A stretch of 64,000 nucleotides of DNA from Endotrypanum monterogeii (GCA_000333855.2 CM007337.1:393084-457083); one strand, 5' to 3'; shown: positions 48,871-59,793, counted from the first letter of the stretch. Numbers and translations are program-made. The notes: a model not told the origin generated them from the letters alone.

Positions 48871-51282
48871 ATGTACGGGGGTTTTTATGCGATGGGCAAC
48901 GGCACGCACCAGGGCCATGGCTTTGGTCCTTTCCCTACGGTGCACCAACACCACCACCAGCAGCGGTATGGCCCACAGCAACTACAGTTGCGTATGCAGG
49001 CGCCTCCCCGAGTAGCCGGCCCTTATGGACCTTCGTTCTGTCCATCCCAGGCAGTTCGCGGCGGCACCGAAGATGCACTACCTCGAAACTCTAGTTTTAT
49101 GCTTGACAATAACGGGAGCTATTGCCGGCCGAATACAATGATGCAGCGCGTGGGATCCTTGGGCTCGATGGGGTCGGTGGGTATGATGTCGCGCTTCAAT
49201 AGCTTTAGGCCCTCTCCCCAGAACGGCGGCCCTCCCGAGCGCCAGGGTAGTTTTTCTTCTTTTGGCACCGGCGCAGGTAGTCTTCACCGGGTCCACAGTG
49301 GCATTAACTTCACCTATCCGACCGACTCGCAGAGCAGCTGGGGCGGGTCGCTGTTGCCCGGGAACAGATACGGTGGTGTGCAGCAGCGGGACCCATCCCC
49401 CCAGCGCCTGGGGCGCCATCTCAGCTCTGCGAGCTTGTACAGCTATGGCAGTTTTCGACAGCCAAGTTTCGCCACCGCGGGGATGAGCACGGGTGCCACC
49501 GGCCTGGGCCCGGGGCTGTCGCTCAATGGCATGCCGCCGCCCTCCGCGTCTGACTGCGACGACGCTGGTGACTCCTGTGTGATGTCTGCGAGCCCCGCGG
49601 GGGGCGTGTCGGGTAGTCGTGTAAACGCTACCGCGGTGTCGACCACAGCGAGGGGATTTCCAGAAAGCAATACTGTTGTGCTGCAGAGGAGCCACTCTGC
49701 TGCATATCAGTTCTCTAACGCTGGCGGCTACTCTGCCGGTAACGTCAACGATAATAACTTGTCCGCCGTACCTCCCAGGGCTACGCCGCCCTTTCCACAA
49801 TGTATGCCTGGGTACAGCCAAATGAACCGTGGCGGTGCGGGCATGGTGACGCTGAGCGCGATAACGGCCTCCCCCATGTACCAAGGCAATGCTCCTTCCC
49901 TGAAAACTGATGCGTATTATCAAGCGATACGGCAACAGGAGTATCAGCGACGCATCAGCGAGGGCAACCGCCCAGACAGTGGCACAACAGGGTTGCAACC
50001 GACACCGGCGAAGGGGACCTCGGAGCACACGACGGTGCTCGAGGGACAGCCACAGGCGTTAGGACGCAAAAACAGCGTGATGAACCTGCAACGTAAAAAT
50101 AGTGAAAAGCGGGTTGGGATGTACTTCAAGAACAAAGAGGTGACAGAGCAGGACGGCTTGCAGTACAAGAAGGATGGTGACCCTGGCACATCCAGCAAGA
50201 ACGGCTCCAACACACGAGACCCGTCGTTGACGAACACACTGAAGACATGTCTGTTGCTAGACATGTCCAGCGGTCAAAATCCGGCAATCGAGGTGGATGG
50301 CCGCATGATCCGTGCCGAGAGGGATGGCGCCGAGGAAATCCACAAGTACGACTTCTCTGACATTATTTACGTCCACCGCAAGACAGATATTCAGCTATCC
50401 AGCGATTATATTGAAGAAATTCGTGACAATTTTGTCTACGGCTGCAACGTTGGTATGATCATGGCCGACTCGGGCTGCCCTGCTGCGTTTCCCACCGAGT
50501 GGTTTACGTGGCTGGCATTGAAGTCTGTAGTTAAGGGCGTATTTGGCAAGCTGACTGGTATGCGATTCGAGTTCACTGTGTCCGTGTGCCTTCTCCAAGA
50601 TGACCAGGTAATGGATCTGCTCTCCGATTCACCGCAACGCTTCGTGACTTTGACCGTCGCAGAAAGTCCACTCTTCGGTAACGTTGCCAACGGCATGGTG
50701 TACATCTGCGTGGACGATGCCGGCGATTTTAACGATGTGCTTGACGCAAGCCTTTGCAGGGCACAAGAGCAGTGCTCCCTTTCGGCTGGGGAGCAGGGCA
50801 TCGTCCTGTGTACTTGCGTTTTAAAGCAAATGAAAACATCAGCCTCGACCAACAAAGAGGATGTCATCATCTCCTCTATCTTCGCAAGCGGCGTTGGCGA
50901 TGGCGTTATTCACTATCATCGCATCTTGGATAAAAATCCGGCGGAGCCGCGAGCACTTTTCCACTCCGTCCTTCACCGCTCAGTGCACTCAACGGCACTG
51001 TTTTCGTGCGGCATGAACGACGAAGAAATTTTCAACTACCTAGCGACCTTGCAGCGTTTCTCCAAAGTCGAATTACGCCGTCCGAAGGTGGGAAGCGTCC
51101 GCGCTTTCATCGCCTACGGCACGCACACGATCCCCAAAATGCGAGAAGACCTCGAAAAAATGACGGACCATCGTCAGCGGCTTATGCTGAGTAGGCACTT
51201 AGACAAACTAGAGCTGATGGTGGCGGATGCCGAGGATATGCTTGAGTCACCCGCCGACTGTGTACCCAAAACTTATACCTGA
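48871..51282 (+). CDS. Protein with degenerate kinesin-motor-like domain and disordered RxxS-rich N-terminus
   Basis: 803 residues from the ATG at 48871. Residues 1-440 are Gly/Ser/Pro/Gln/His-rich and carry at least nine R-x-x-S motifs (RVGS, RFNS, RQGS, RVHS, RHLS, RQPS, RSHS, RKNS twice). From about 465 a kinesin-motor outline appears: YDFSDIIYVHRKTDIQL (family FxFDxVFxxxxxQ), then GCNVGMIMADSGCPAAF (524-540), where motors have GYNxTIFAYGQTGSGKT, and FEFTVSVCLLQDDQVMDLL (family fxVxvSyxEIYNExvxDLL). The P-loop GxxxxGKT is absent, as are recognisable switch I (NxxSSRSH) and switch II (DLAGSE) sequences. The C-terminus has a short helical, possibly coiled segment (about 750-790). ATP-driven motility is unlikely; microtubule or partner binding may persist. 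The domain assignment is by pattern only. Confidence 0.62.
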   Translation: MYGGFYAMGNGTHQGHGFGPFPTVHQHHHQQRYGPQQLQLRMQAPPRVAGPYGPSFCPSQAVRGGTEDALPRNSSFMLDNNGSYCRPNTMMQRVGSLGSMGSVGMMSRFNSFRPSPQNGGPPERQGSFSSFGTGAGSLHRVHSGINFTYPTDSQSSWGGSLLPGNRYGGVQQRDPSPQRLGRHLSSASLYSYGSFRQPSFATAGMSTGATGLGPGLSLNGMPPPSASDCDDAGDSCVMSASPAGGVSGSRVNATAVSTTARGFPESNTVVLQRSHSAAYQFSNAGGYSAGNVNDNNLSAVPPRATPPFPQCMPGYSQMNRGGAGMVTLSAITASPMYQGNAPSLKTDAYYQAIRQQEYQRRISEGNRPDSGTTGLQPTPAKGTSEHTTVLEGQPQALGRKNSVMNLQRKNSEKRVGMYFKNKEVTEQDGLQYKKDGDPGTSSKNGSNTRDPSLTNTLKTCLLLDMSSGQNPAIEVDGRMIRAERDGAEEIHKYDFSDIIYVHRKTDIQLSSDYIEEIRDNFVYGCNVGMIMADSGCPAAFPTEWFTWLALKSVVKGVFGKLTGMRFEFTVSVCLLQDDQVMDLLSDSPQRFVTLTVAESPLFGNVANGMVYICVDDAGDFNDVLDASLCRAQEQCSLSAGEQGIVLCTCVLKQMKTSASTNKEDVIISSIFASGVGDGVIHYHRILDKNPAEPRALFHSVLHRSVHSTALFSCGMNDEEIFNYLATLQRFSKVELRRPKVGSVRAFIAYGTHTIPKMREDLEKMTDHRQRLMLSRHLDKLELMVADAEDMLESPADCVPKTYT

Positions 51283-51981
51283 GCGGGGCAGTGGGATGGG
51301 TGTATAGTGGCGCACTGAGTACAGAGACAGCAAAAATGACGGGACGGGGGTGGGACAGGACAGGATAGGACATCGGAAGAGGGCGTGGGCTGCACGTGCT
51401 CCACAAACGACGTGCGTCATTGAGTCTTTGATCTACTTCTCTGTACTGCGCGAGTGCGGGTACGAGTGCTCCATTCTGTGATGTGTATACTCGCATCTTC
51501 TGGTGACAATCCGCTTTTATTTTTTCTTTTATTTTTTCCGGATGTGTTGTCGCTGCGCGTTCTTCCACTTGTCCGACTCACTCGATTCACAGACCTCGCC
51601 AGCAACCACCAATTCTCTTTTTTTTCATATATTCTTTGATGCGGTATAGGGTATCGTGTGCCTGTGGCAGTGTAGGTATACGTGTCTGTACGGTTGAGAT
51701 TTGGGAGGGAGGCGTAGAGCTTCTTCCCCTTTTTTCCCTCTCGGGGGTAGGAGGGGGGAGGGAGGGGGGGGGTGGGGCGAAGGCCTGCCATCCGTCGCCC
51801 TCGATAGGCTGTGCGCGTTTGATCCTCTAGCAATTCTTCACGCCCCCCCCCCTCCCCCTCCTACCCTACCGTGTAATGTTTCTCTCACGTTCATATGTGC
51901 CATTTATTTTTTACTTCTACCCACACCCCGTGTTTTAAGAGTTTTATTAGCATTATTAAACTATCATTTTGTTTGCCTTCC

Positions 51982-51982
51982 A

Positions 51983-52014
<32 letters not shown>

Positions 52015-52018
52015 ACAG
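51982..52018. repeat. (CA)n microsatellite
   Basis: About 35 bases of CA alternation with one TA interruption. Confidence 0.9.
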
Positions 52019-53236
52019 TTGTATATGTATATACCTTAATTTTTTTAAAAGTACTACTGCGTGCATGCGTGTGTATGTGTGTGTATGTGTCTGCGTGCAT
52101 TTTTGTTGCTGTTTTGCTTTCTCCCGTTTGCATTCCTTTTTTTTTCTTTTACTTGGGGCGATGCAACAAAATCTCAATAGTGCATCACAACTCCCTCGTC
52201 TTCCCAGCTTTTCCGGACGTATGTGTGTGCCTTCGTCGAAGGCCAGAAGAAGGAATGCGAGCGTAGTCAATGATCGTGTTGCGAATATATATTTTGTGCG
52301 CTTCTTTTTTTCAGAAGGTGCAGTTACGGTGGCTTGGTTACTCTTCTGGCTGGTGTTCGCGCAAGGCCCCCCTTTGTTTACAGGTTCCTCATGACATTTT
52401 TTTTTTCTTGTTTGTCTGGACTACACAAACACACATACACACACACACTATACATATATGTATATATGTATATTTCTTTTGATTTTTGTGGGAGCCATGC
52501 TCGATGATTTCTTACGCGTTACGGTGATGGCGTTTATGTACGTTTGTGCACGTGTGTGTACCTGCATTTCGAGATCCCCTCCAGGTGTTTCTTTTCCGTC
52601 CTTTCTTCGTCACGCCCTACGTGCGGAGATTATTTTCTCTTTTCCCCCTTTTTTTTTCTTTTATATTCTTGCCCTCGCGGAATGTCTGTTCCTGCGTGTA
52701 TTATGTGTGTATGCTCCCCCGCTTTCTCCTCCGTTTTTTTTTTTTCATGCCATGTGCATCTCTCACTGTTTCTCTGTTCTTCATCTTATAGCTCTCTCCT
52801 CCCTTGCTTGTCGCGTACCACGATCTATTTTTCAGCGTATACGCAAGTATCAGTGCACCTCACTCGTTGCCACCCTCGACTCCTTGTCTCTTTTTTTTCA
52901 AATTATTTCTTCTCACCAACGCCTCCATCCCTCATTCTAGAAAAAAAAAAGGCACAACTTTGATTCGTTCAATTTGCAGGTAACGTTAGTGCACTGTTGA
53001 CCACTCAGACACAACCGTACTGTACCTCTTCCTCTTTTTTTTTTTAAATTCCCGCGTTCATTTTTCCTGCTATTCGATGCGAGAGCCGTGTTCACTGTCA
53101 TATTTACGCCTACCTCTCTTCCTCCTCTTTTTTTTTTTAGAACCAGTCAACACGTCGATCAGAATCGTTTTTTTTTTCCACGACTTCGACTGGATCTACT
53201 TCTCTCACCTCTCTCTCTTCATCTGACTTGAGCTCT

Positions 53237-53648
53237 NNNNNNNNNNNNNNNNNNNNNNNNNNNNNNNNNNNNNNNNNNNNNNNNNNNNNNNNNNNNNNNN
53301 NNNNNNNNNNNNNNNNNNNNNNNNNNNNNNNNNNNNNNNNNNNNNNNNNNNNNNNNNNNNNNNNNNNNNNNNNNNNNNNNNNNNNNNNNNNNNNNNNNNN
53401 NNNNNNNNNNNNNNNNNNNNNNNNNNNNNNNNNNNNNNNNNNNNNNNNNNNNNNNNNNNNNNNNNNNNNNNNNNNNNNNNNNNNNNNNNNNNNNNNNNNN
53501 NNNNNNNNNNNNNNNNNNNNNNNNNNNNNNNNNNNNNNNNNNNNNNNNNNNNNNNNNNNNNNNNNNNNNNNNNNNNNNNNNNNNNNNNNNNNNNNNNNNN
53601 NNNNNNNNNNNNNNNNNNNNNNNNNNNNNNNNNNNNNNNNNNNNNNNN
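53237..53648. other. Assembly gap (412 N)
   Basis: A continuous run of N. The flanks are T-rich on the left and GT-rich on the right, so a collapsed simple repeat is a likely cause. Confidence 1.
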
Positions 53649-54956
53649 ATATTTATCTGTGTGCATGTGTTTTCACTGCTCCGATGTCCACAGCACTGTT
53701 TGTTGGTCTGGCTTCAAGTAGACAGCAGTAGGAGAGGGAGGGGAAGGGAATCTTGTTGCCCCTCCCCCTCCCCCTCGCCTTCCCCCCATTTAGTGTCATT
53801 CTTGTGCTTTGGTTGTGCGGTGGAAGTGTTGGTGGTGTGTCCCTGACTTTTGGTTTTAGTGCCTCTCCCTTTGCGAGTTATTTTCAGTGACGCATGTCCT
53901 CTTCCACGTCTGTCGTTTGTGTTTCGGCAAGTACACGCTCCATTCCATCCCATGTGCTGAGCCGAAGAATGCTTGGGAGGGAGGGAGGGAGGGGGAGGGG
54001 GGCAGGGTTGCTCAAAACTGCTACTCTGCAGGTAAAAGCTATCCACGAAGGGTACCTCACGGCCTTCACCTGGGCATGCACCCGGGCAGGGTCAGGGGCA
54101 GATGAGAGGGGGGGGGAGGAGGGGGAGGCAGGGGCACACTGATTCTAATCCACCGCTCGTGCTCCATATCTGATCTTCCTCTCATGCATTTCGCTCGAGT
54201 CCTTTTCTACAAGAAAAAGAAAAATACTTTCCGGGGGCGTCCCTCAAGCTGGCTGTTAGTTTTTGTATCCTTCCTCCTTCCGCCCCCCTTTTTTTTTTTG
54301 CGATCTATGAGGATGCCACCCGTCGCGCTCGACCTATTAGCAGAGAACATATCAAAATGATTTATTAATGTCTTCGCGGAGCGCCTTCGCACTCTCTACT
54401 TTGACCCTCAACACTCGTCTACTTTCACAGTCGGTAGAAGCAATACACAAAAGAGAAAGAAAAGATGGAAATACTGGGCGATAATGTCGCTCTCATGAAG
54501 GAGGTGCGGCGGGGGGATCTGAAACGCTCCCATACATACACGCACATATATATATATATATATATTATAACGATATGTGTTGGTGCACGTCTGCATAGGC
54601 TCATTGTTACCCCCTCATCGATATGTTTTTTTTTTATCTGGTGCTGTGCACCAACAATGTTTTAGTTGAATTATTGCTTTGCTTATTTTGAATCCCTAGC
54701 GAGCCTATTCATTGCATATGTGGGTGTGTTGGTTTGTTGTTGTAGATGAGGCGATCCTTCGTGTTGCCGTCAGCAACGCGTGCACAGACTGCTCTTTTCT
54801 GGTGTTTCAGAGACTCTCCGTAAAATACCCCGGAGATTACCCCCTTCCAAATGCTTTTGATTTCTACCCCGCTCATTTCCTTTCGTGCCAGATTTTTCTT
54901 CATTTATTTTTTCGTTGCGTGTGATATCCTCTTTATTATTTTATTATTTTTTTTTT

Positions 54957-54980
54957 GTTTGTTTGTTTGTTTGTTTGTTT
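54957..54980. repeat. (GTTT)6 tetranucleotide repeat
   Basis: Six perfect tandem units directly after a T-run. Confidence 0.92.
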
Positions 54981-55189
54981 CTCGTGCTACATTTTCCTCC
55001 CTATCCCCAAGTTGTGGTCTTGTAGATCACCTTAACTCGGATTTTTGTTGTTTCGTTTGTTTGCTGTCGTCCATATGTCCGCTTTCCGTCCTTGTCAGTG
55101 TTTTTTTTTGTTGTTTTTGTTGTTACTAAGACAGCGGTGTGTGTGTGTCTACTTGTTTCGATTTTTTTCTTCTTCTAGTGCCACTACTT

Positions 55190-55505
55190 CGATGAGAGGA
55201 GCGGCGGTGTTGCTACGTCGGCGTGTGGACGTGTGTGTCTGTGTACACCCGAAAGCGGTGGGTGGCGGGGTGGTGGTGGGGATTAGGTCAGTGTTTGCTC
55301 AGTATAAATGCCAAGCAATGCCGCGTGTGCCGGTGCCCACCCCGCACAACAACCGGTGACATGGCCGAAATATCGTCGGGGCAACGGGTCACGGAGGAGT
55401 CACAGCTATCCATATTAGTGTTGGGGTGGCATGGAGTGACATACTGCCTGGCGGCGTCACGCAATAGGCTTCAGGGGGGGGGAAGACATGCGCAAGTGTG
55501 AGAAT
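55190..55505. other. GC-richer non-coding island, possible eroded retroposon
   Basis: About 300 bases of balanced, GC-richer sequence set in strongly AT/pyrimidine-rich DNA and followed by an A-rich stretch with an AATAAA (about 55556). Leishmania genomes carry short degenerate retroposons (SIDER) in 3' untranslated DNA with this kind of appearance. I cannot confirm membership by eye. A 55-codon ATG frame in it (55192-55359) has no family. Confidence 0.25.
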
Positions 55506-56535
55506 ACAGGTAGGTTGCGTCTCATTGCAATGCCTGAAGACTATATGGAGGCAACGAATAAACATCTGTTGTAGGACGATTAATTTTTGCCGTCATGTTT
55601 GTTTACTTTTTTTTTTTTTTCGTCTCTTCACCATGCATGTTTTAAAAATGTTTTTTTTTCCATGTTGGGCGGTGACTAATATCTGCGGCTGATGGATCAC
55701 ATCGTTTGACTGATTCCCTCTCTCCTTTTTTTCCCATTCTTTGGTTCATATGTCATCCTTCGACGTGCGCGAAACGTATGCACATCTACAGGGTTCACAG
55801 AGTTGAGACACAATTACTTATCTAAATGTATATGTGTATATGTGTGTATATATGTACATGTGTGTGTGTGTGTGTCTCCGTTGACAGTTTTTTTTTTTGT
55901 TCCTTTCCCCGTGTGCCTATTGAGGAAGGAGGAGGGAGCATCTAAACGAAAGGAAGTATCCACACGCACAAGTAGATATGCGCGAAAGGAAATTCGCAGC
56001 GAATGCGGAAGAACAGCAGTCATAAAAAGAGAACCAAAAAAAATATCATACCCCCGAGGTTCAGCAAAACGCACGCAATCCACTCACAGTTTTTTGCCCT
56101 TATCCCCCTCCGAAACAGAGATATTGTGTGCTACCCATTTTTGTGTTTTGCACTACATTAGCAAAAAAAAAAAACGAGACCCCCTCTCGTTTTTGGGGTA
56201 TTTGACTGACTCCATTCTTGGTCCCTCCTCTCTCTGCTGCTGGTGCTTAAATATGGAAGAAAAGAGCGGAAAGGGGTTGTTTTCTCTGGTTTGCTCCACC
56301 TTCCCCCTGGGCGAGGGGGGGGGGGGGAGAGTATGGGGGTGGGTGGGACTAAGTGCAGTGTGTTCGCCTTATTTACTGAACCTTGAGCCCTTGATACATA
56401 TTTCTTCATGTGTCTACCGATTTCGGACGATTGTGTCTTTCCTTTCATGCACGATCGGACTCGTGCGCTCGCTTGGCGTGTTCGGGCACGCTGTCGAGTA
56501 CGTCCTACGCATCATTGCATTGCGCCACCTTCACA

Positions 56536-56589
56536 CTTTCTCTTCTTCCCCCGACCGGTCTCTGCACACTCGCCTACCATGTTGAAAAG
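56536..56589 (+). promoter_or_regulatory. Predicted trans-splice acceptor of alpha/beta hydrolase 2
   Basis: A strong pyrimidine tract (TTTCTCTTCTTCCCCC) is followed by the first AG at 56588-56589. Splicing here would remove an out-of-frame ATG at 56579 and leave the ATG at 56613 as the first, which supports the chosen start. Confidence 0.5.
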
Positions 56590-56612
56590 AGAGAAATCAC
56601 GCGTAGGACACG

Positions 56613-57899
56613 ATGACTACGCCGTCACAGGTGTACTCCCCCCAACCGGTCTCCGCGCACCACCCACGGGACCTCTTCGCTGATGTGGGCCGGTGCCGTA
56701 GCACCGGCCGTTTGATTCGGCTCTGCTACAATACCTTCGGCTCGGCAGAGCATCCGTGTATTCTCCTCGTTATGGGTCTTGCCTCCCCTGCGATGTTTTG
56801 GGATGATGTCTTTTGTACAGCCCTGGCGCTATCCGGTCCGCACTACGTGATTCGCTTCGACAACCGCGACGTCGGCTGCAGCACTCATGTCGACAAGGAG
56901 AAATCTGACAAAGAGGCCGTTCCAACATCATCGACTACCTACCTTCGATACGCGTATGCAGCGATGCGTCCTGGCACAAGAACGATTGATGAGGTCTACA
57001 CTCTTGACGATATGGCAGCCGATGCCTTTGGCTTGCTGGACGCTCTGCGCATTTCCCTCGTGCACCTTGTCGGCTCGTCTTTGGGCGGTACTGTCGTCCA
57101 GTGCATGGCGCTAACACACCCAGAGCGTGTTCTTTCGCTGACACTGATGTCTACCCACACCAATTCGCCCCACACACAGTGGCCGTCGCTGCGGGAGATG
57201 ATGAGCTTTATCTCGCTCATGCCAAAGTCAACATCGGCCAAGTACGCGAACCGCATCGCGGAAGCCTCGACCGCAGAGGAGCAGAAGCGACTCTGCGCGG
57301 AGAGAGATGCGGAGCGGGTTAATGTCTATTCATCCAGCTTCGCTAAATTACTCGAAAGACTTTCCGGCGATCCCAAAAAATATCCCTTTGACCGCGTAGC
57401 AGCAGAGCGGCAAATGCGGCGCATCTTCAGGCGTAGCCTTTACGTGGCCGGTGCCCCACGGCAGTTCTTGGCGCTACTGAACGCGCCCAGCCGCGAAGAG
57501 GCGCTACGCCAGCGCGTCACCAGTGTACCGCCGTCGAGGGACAGGGCTATGGGAGACAGTAACCGCAACCACAACCAGAGCAGCCATCCATCCACCGCTG
57601 TCGCTGCGTGTCCTTATTATATACCGACAGTTATTATTCAGGGAGACTGCGACCCCCTCGTGCCTGCCTCCAACGCGCGGCGCCTCGCTGCTACCATACC
57701 TCAAAGTCGCTTGTTCATTATCGAGGGCATGGGACATACCCTCATTCCTGCCCTCCGAGACACCTACATCCGAATCATACGCGATAACGTTTGTGCTGGA
57801 GAGGCTGCTGCGAGGTTGCCAGAGCGTAGGACTCGACCTCCTGCGGCCACCGGTGCATCCGCTGAGAGTCCACCAACGAAGACTCTCTCACGGCTGTAA
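56613..57899 (+). CDS. Alpha/beta hydrolase fold protein (paralogue 2)
   Basis: 428 residues. Shared landmarks with the other two copies: CRSTGRLIRLCYNTFG, CILLVMGLASPAMFWDD, YVIRFDNRDVGCSTH, YTLDDMAADAFGLLDAL. The triad is intact: Ser156 in GSSLGG, Asp347 in QGDCDPLVP, His375 in GMGHTL. It differs from paralogues 1 and 3 by an insertion after GCSTH (about 91-125) and a longer cap with a charged helix (EASTAEEQKRLCAERDAERV) and a Ser/Asn/His-rich loop near 305-330. It is the most diverged of the three. The C-terminal 30 residues are Ala/Arg/Pro-rich. Substrate unknown. Confidence 0.85.
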   Translation: MTTPSQVYSPQPVSAHHPRDLFADVGRCRSTGRLIRLCYNTFGSAEHPCILLVMGLASPAMFWDDVFCTALALSGPHYVIRFDNRDVGCSTHVDKEKSDKEAVPTSSTTYLRYAYAAMRPGTRTIDEVYTLDDMAADAFGLLDALRISLVHLVGSSLGGTVVQCMALTHPERVLSLTLMSTHTNSPHTQWPSLREMMSFISLMPKSTSAKYANRIAEASTAEEQKRLCAERDAERVNVYSSSFAKLLERLSGDPKKYPFDRVAAERQMRRIFRRSLYVAGAPRQFLALLNAPSREEALRQRVTSVPPSRDRAMGDSNRNHNQSSHPSTAVAACPYYIPTVIIQGDCDPLVPASNARRLAATIPQSRLFIIEGMGHTLIPALRDTYIRIIRDNVCAGEAAARLPERRTRPPAATGASAESPPTKTLSRL

Positions 57900-57967
57900 G
57901 GGATGTGGCCGTCGAAGGACAAATGAGATTAATGATGCGTGAGTGTGTTGAGAATGATTGCGCTCGA

Positions 57968-58006
57968 CCCCCCCCCCCCCACCATATATATATATATATA
58001 TATATT
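57968..58006. repeat. C-homopolymer joined to (TA)n
   Basis: A 13-base C run, ACCA, then about 22 bases of TA alternation. Confidence 0.9.
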
Positions 58007-59679
58007 CTTCCACTGAAAGATAAAGCTCTTTTTTTTTTTTGTTGTTGGTGCTTGTTTCCAACCATTTGTTTTGCTCCCCTGTTCCCAAGGCAGCAGAGAG
58101 ATCTGTGCTCGCGGAAAGGGACAGAGGGAGGTTCGATAAGGTCGGCACGACACCGGATCGGATAAAGGTGGTGACCGATTCATTTACCTTATTTCTCTTC
58201 GCTACCTCGTGCGGTACCCACCTATATTTTTGTATCCATTTCTTTCAGGGACCCCTCTCTCCAGATTATCGCGCTCTGTCTTGCTCATCGTCATTGGACA
58301 CTGTGTGCTAACAAGTAGCTGCGCTGTCACCTGCGTCGGTTAGCAGTGATCACCCGCACAAAAGTCTCTCTCAGCCCTGCGGAGAGCTCCGAAAATGTGA
58401 CTTCATCTCATCAGCGTTTTCTGTCTCTGTCTCACCCACCACATCCTCCCTCTTCTCTATATTGACAGGAGGGAGGGAACATAATACCCACATGACTCGA
58501 CTTCCCTAGGTGACACTTGGCTCCCCTAGAAATGATGAGGCCTCGGGCCCGCTCCTCAGACGACAGATGTTCTTCAGTGGGCAGACAAAGCGGTTCAAAG
58601 AGTCGAGGGGAGGGGGGGGGTTTACATAGTCAATGGGTGCGTTGGACCACCACTCCACTCTCCCGAGTGGACCAGCAAGCACTTTCTCCGAGACTCGCGT
58701 GCTGTCGATACGCTGTGAGGCGCCTCACTGTGAGCGGTGGCTGCTCTCTCTCGCTCGCTGTTGACGTTTGTTGTTCTAGAAAAGAAAATCGTGGAGGGAG
58801 TGTGAGCGGTGTGCGAGCTCCTTTGAAAGTCTAGGTGGATGTAATAGTCGGTGTTGCGTATCGAAGAAAACTCGTCGCCCACGTAGATCCGCGAGGCAGG
58901 GTTTCCCTGCACTTGCTGCGTGAAAAAAAAAAAGAGGGGCGGAGTCGGAGGTGAATCAAACAAGCATGCACGTGACATCGCATTTTCCCAGAAGAAATTC
59001 CCACCCCCCCTCCCCCCGCCGCTGCCTCGGAAGGAAGAAGGGGGGGAGGGTGGTGGTGGTCGAGTCAAATCTGTTTCTCCACTTCGTCATTATACAGGGG
59101 GTATACAACTCGACGCTATCTCAATGCGAACAAGTATGCGCGCTCGCCTTCTCTCTCCATGCGCCATATAAATGAAGAAGACATGCTCAGTTGCACTCGA
59201 GTTTACTTGTAGGTTCGTGTCCCCGAAGAAAGGGGGGGAGAAGGAGTGTTTATGCGCCCCATGCTTTGCTTTTTTTTTTCCCACTGACTCCAATATGCCA
59301 ATGCTCGATAGAACTTGTTTCTTTTTTTTTCTGTTTCTTCACTTCATTTCTCAGTTCTTTTTTTTTTTTTGTTGTTGTTGTGGGTGGTGTTATCTTATTC
59401 GACACTTTGATCTCAGTCTGTTGGTGTGTTCGCAGAGTTCTGGGCAGCGAACTCCTCTCTTCACGACACGCAGGGCTGTATTATGTCCATCGCATCCCTA
59501 AACTCGAATACACGTCTTGCTTGGAGTGAAGAGAATAGAAAGGGAGAATCCGGTGCACTCTGAAAAACACCAGCAGAGGTGAGTCGAGCTCGTGTCTGCC
59601 AGCAACAGTTTTCTGTTTTCTGTTTTTTTTCGTTTCACCTCCCTTTCCTCCTGTATACGCACCAAACAGGTTTTAATAT

Positions 59680-59790
59680 GCACACACACACACATATATA
59701 ACTATATATATATATATATATATGTGTATATATACGCACATCTATATACACACTTATTATCATTATTATTAGTATTATTAGTATTACTTA
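59680..59790. repeat. CA / TA / TTA compound repeat
   Basis: (CA)n, then (TA)n with short interruptions, then several TTA/ATT units, over about 110 bases. Confidence 0.88.
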
Positions 59791-59793
59791 TAC

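Larger units (their letters stand above)
51283..56612. other. Largest intergenic region, 5.3 kb, containing the assembly gap
   Basis: No supported gene in the visible sequence. It contains G-run clusters (51743-51777, 53975-54007, 54101-54135, 56309-56347), CA/TA/GT repeats, a (GTTT)6 run (54957-54980), a GC-richer island (about 55190-55505) and 412 unknown bases. The 260-codon frame at 55803-56585 is composed of repeat-like and polar runs with no domain. A gene lying within or across the gap cannot be excluded, though 412 bases would hold only a small one. Confidence 0.65.

Noticed and set aside
55803..56585. 260-codon open frame before hydrolase 2
   Set aside because: It encodes repeat-like V/C/Y runs followed by unstructured polar sequence and ends just before the real ATG; it is probably the leader region and intergenic DNA.
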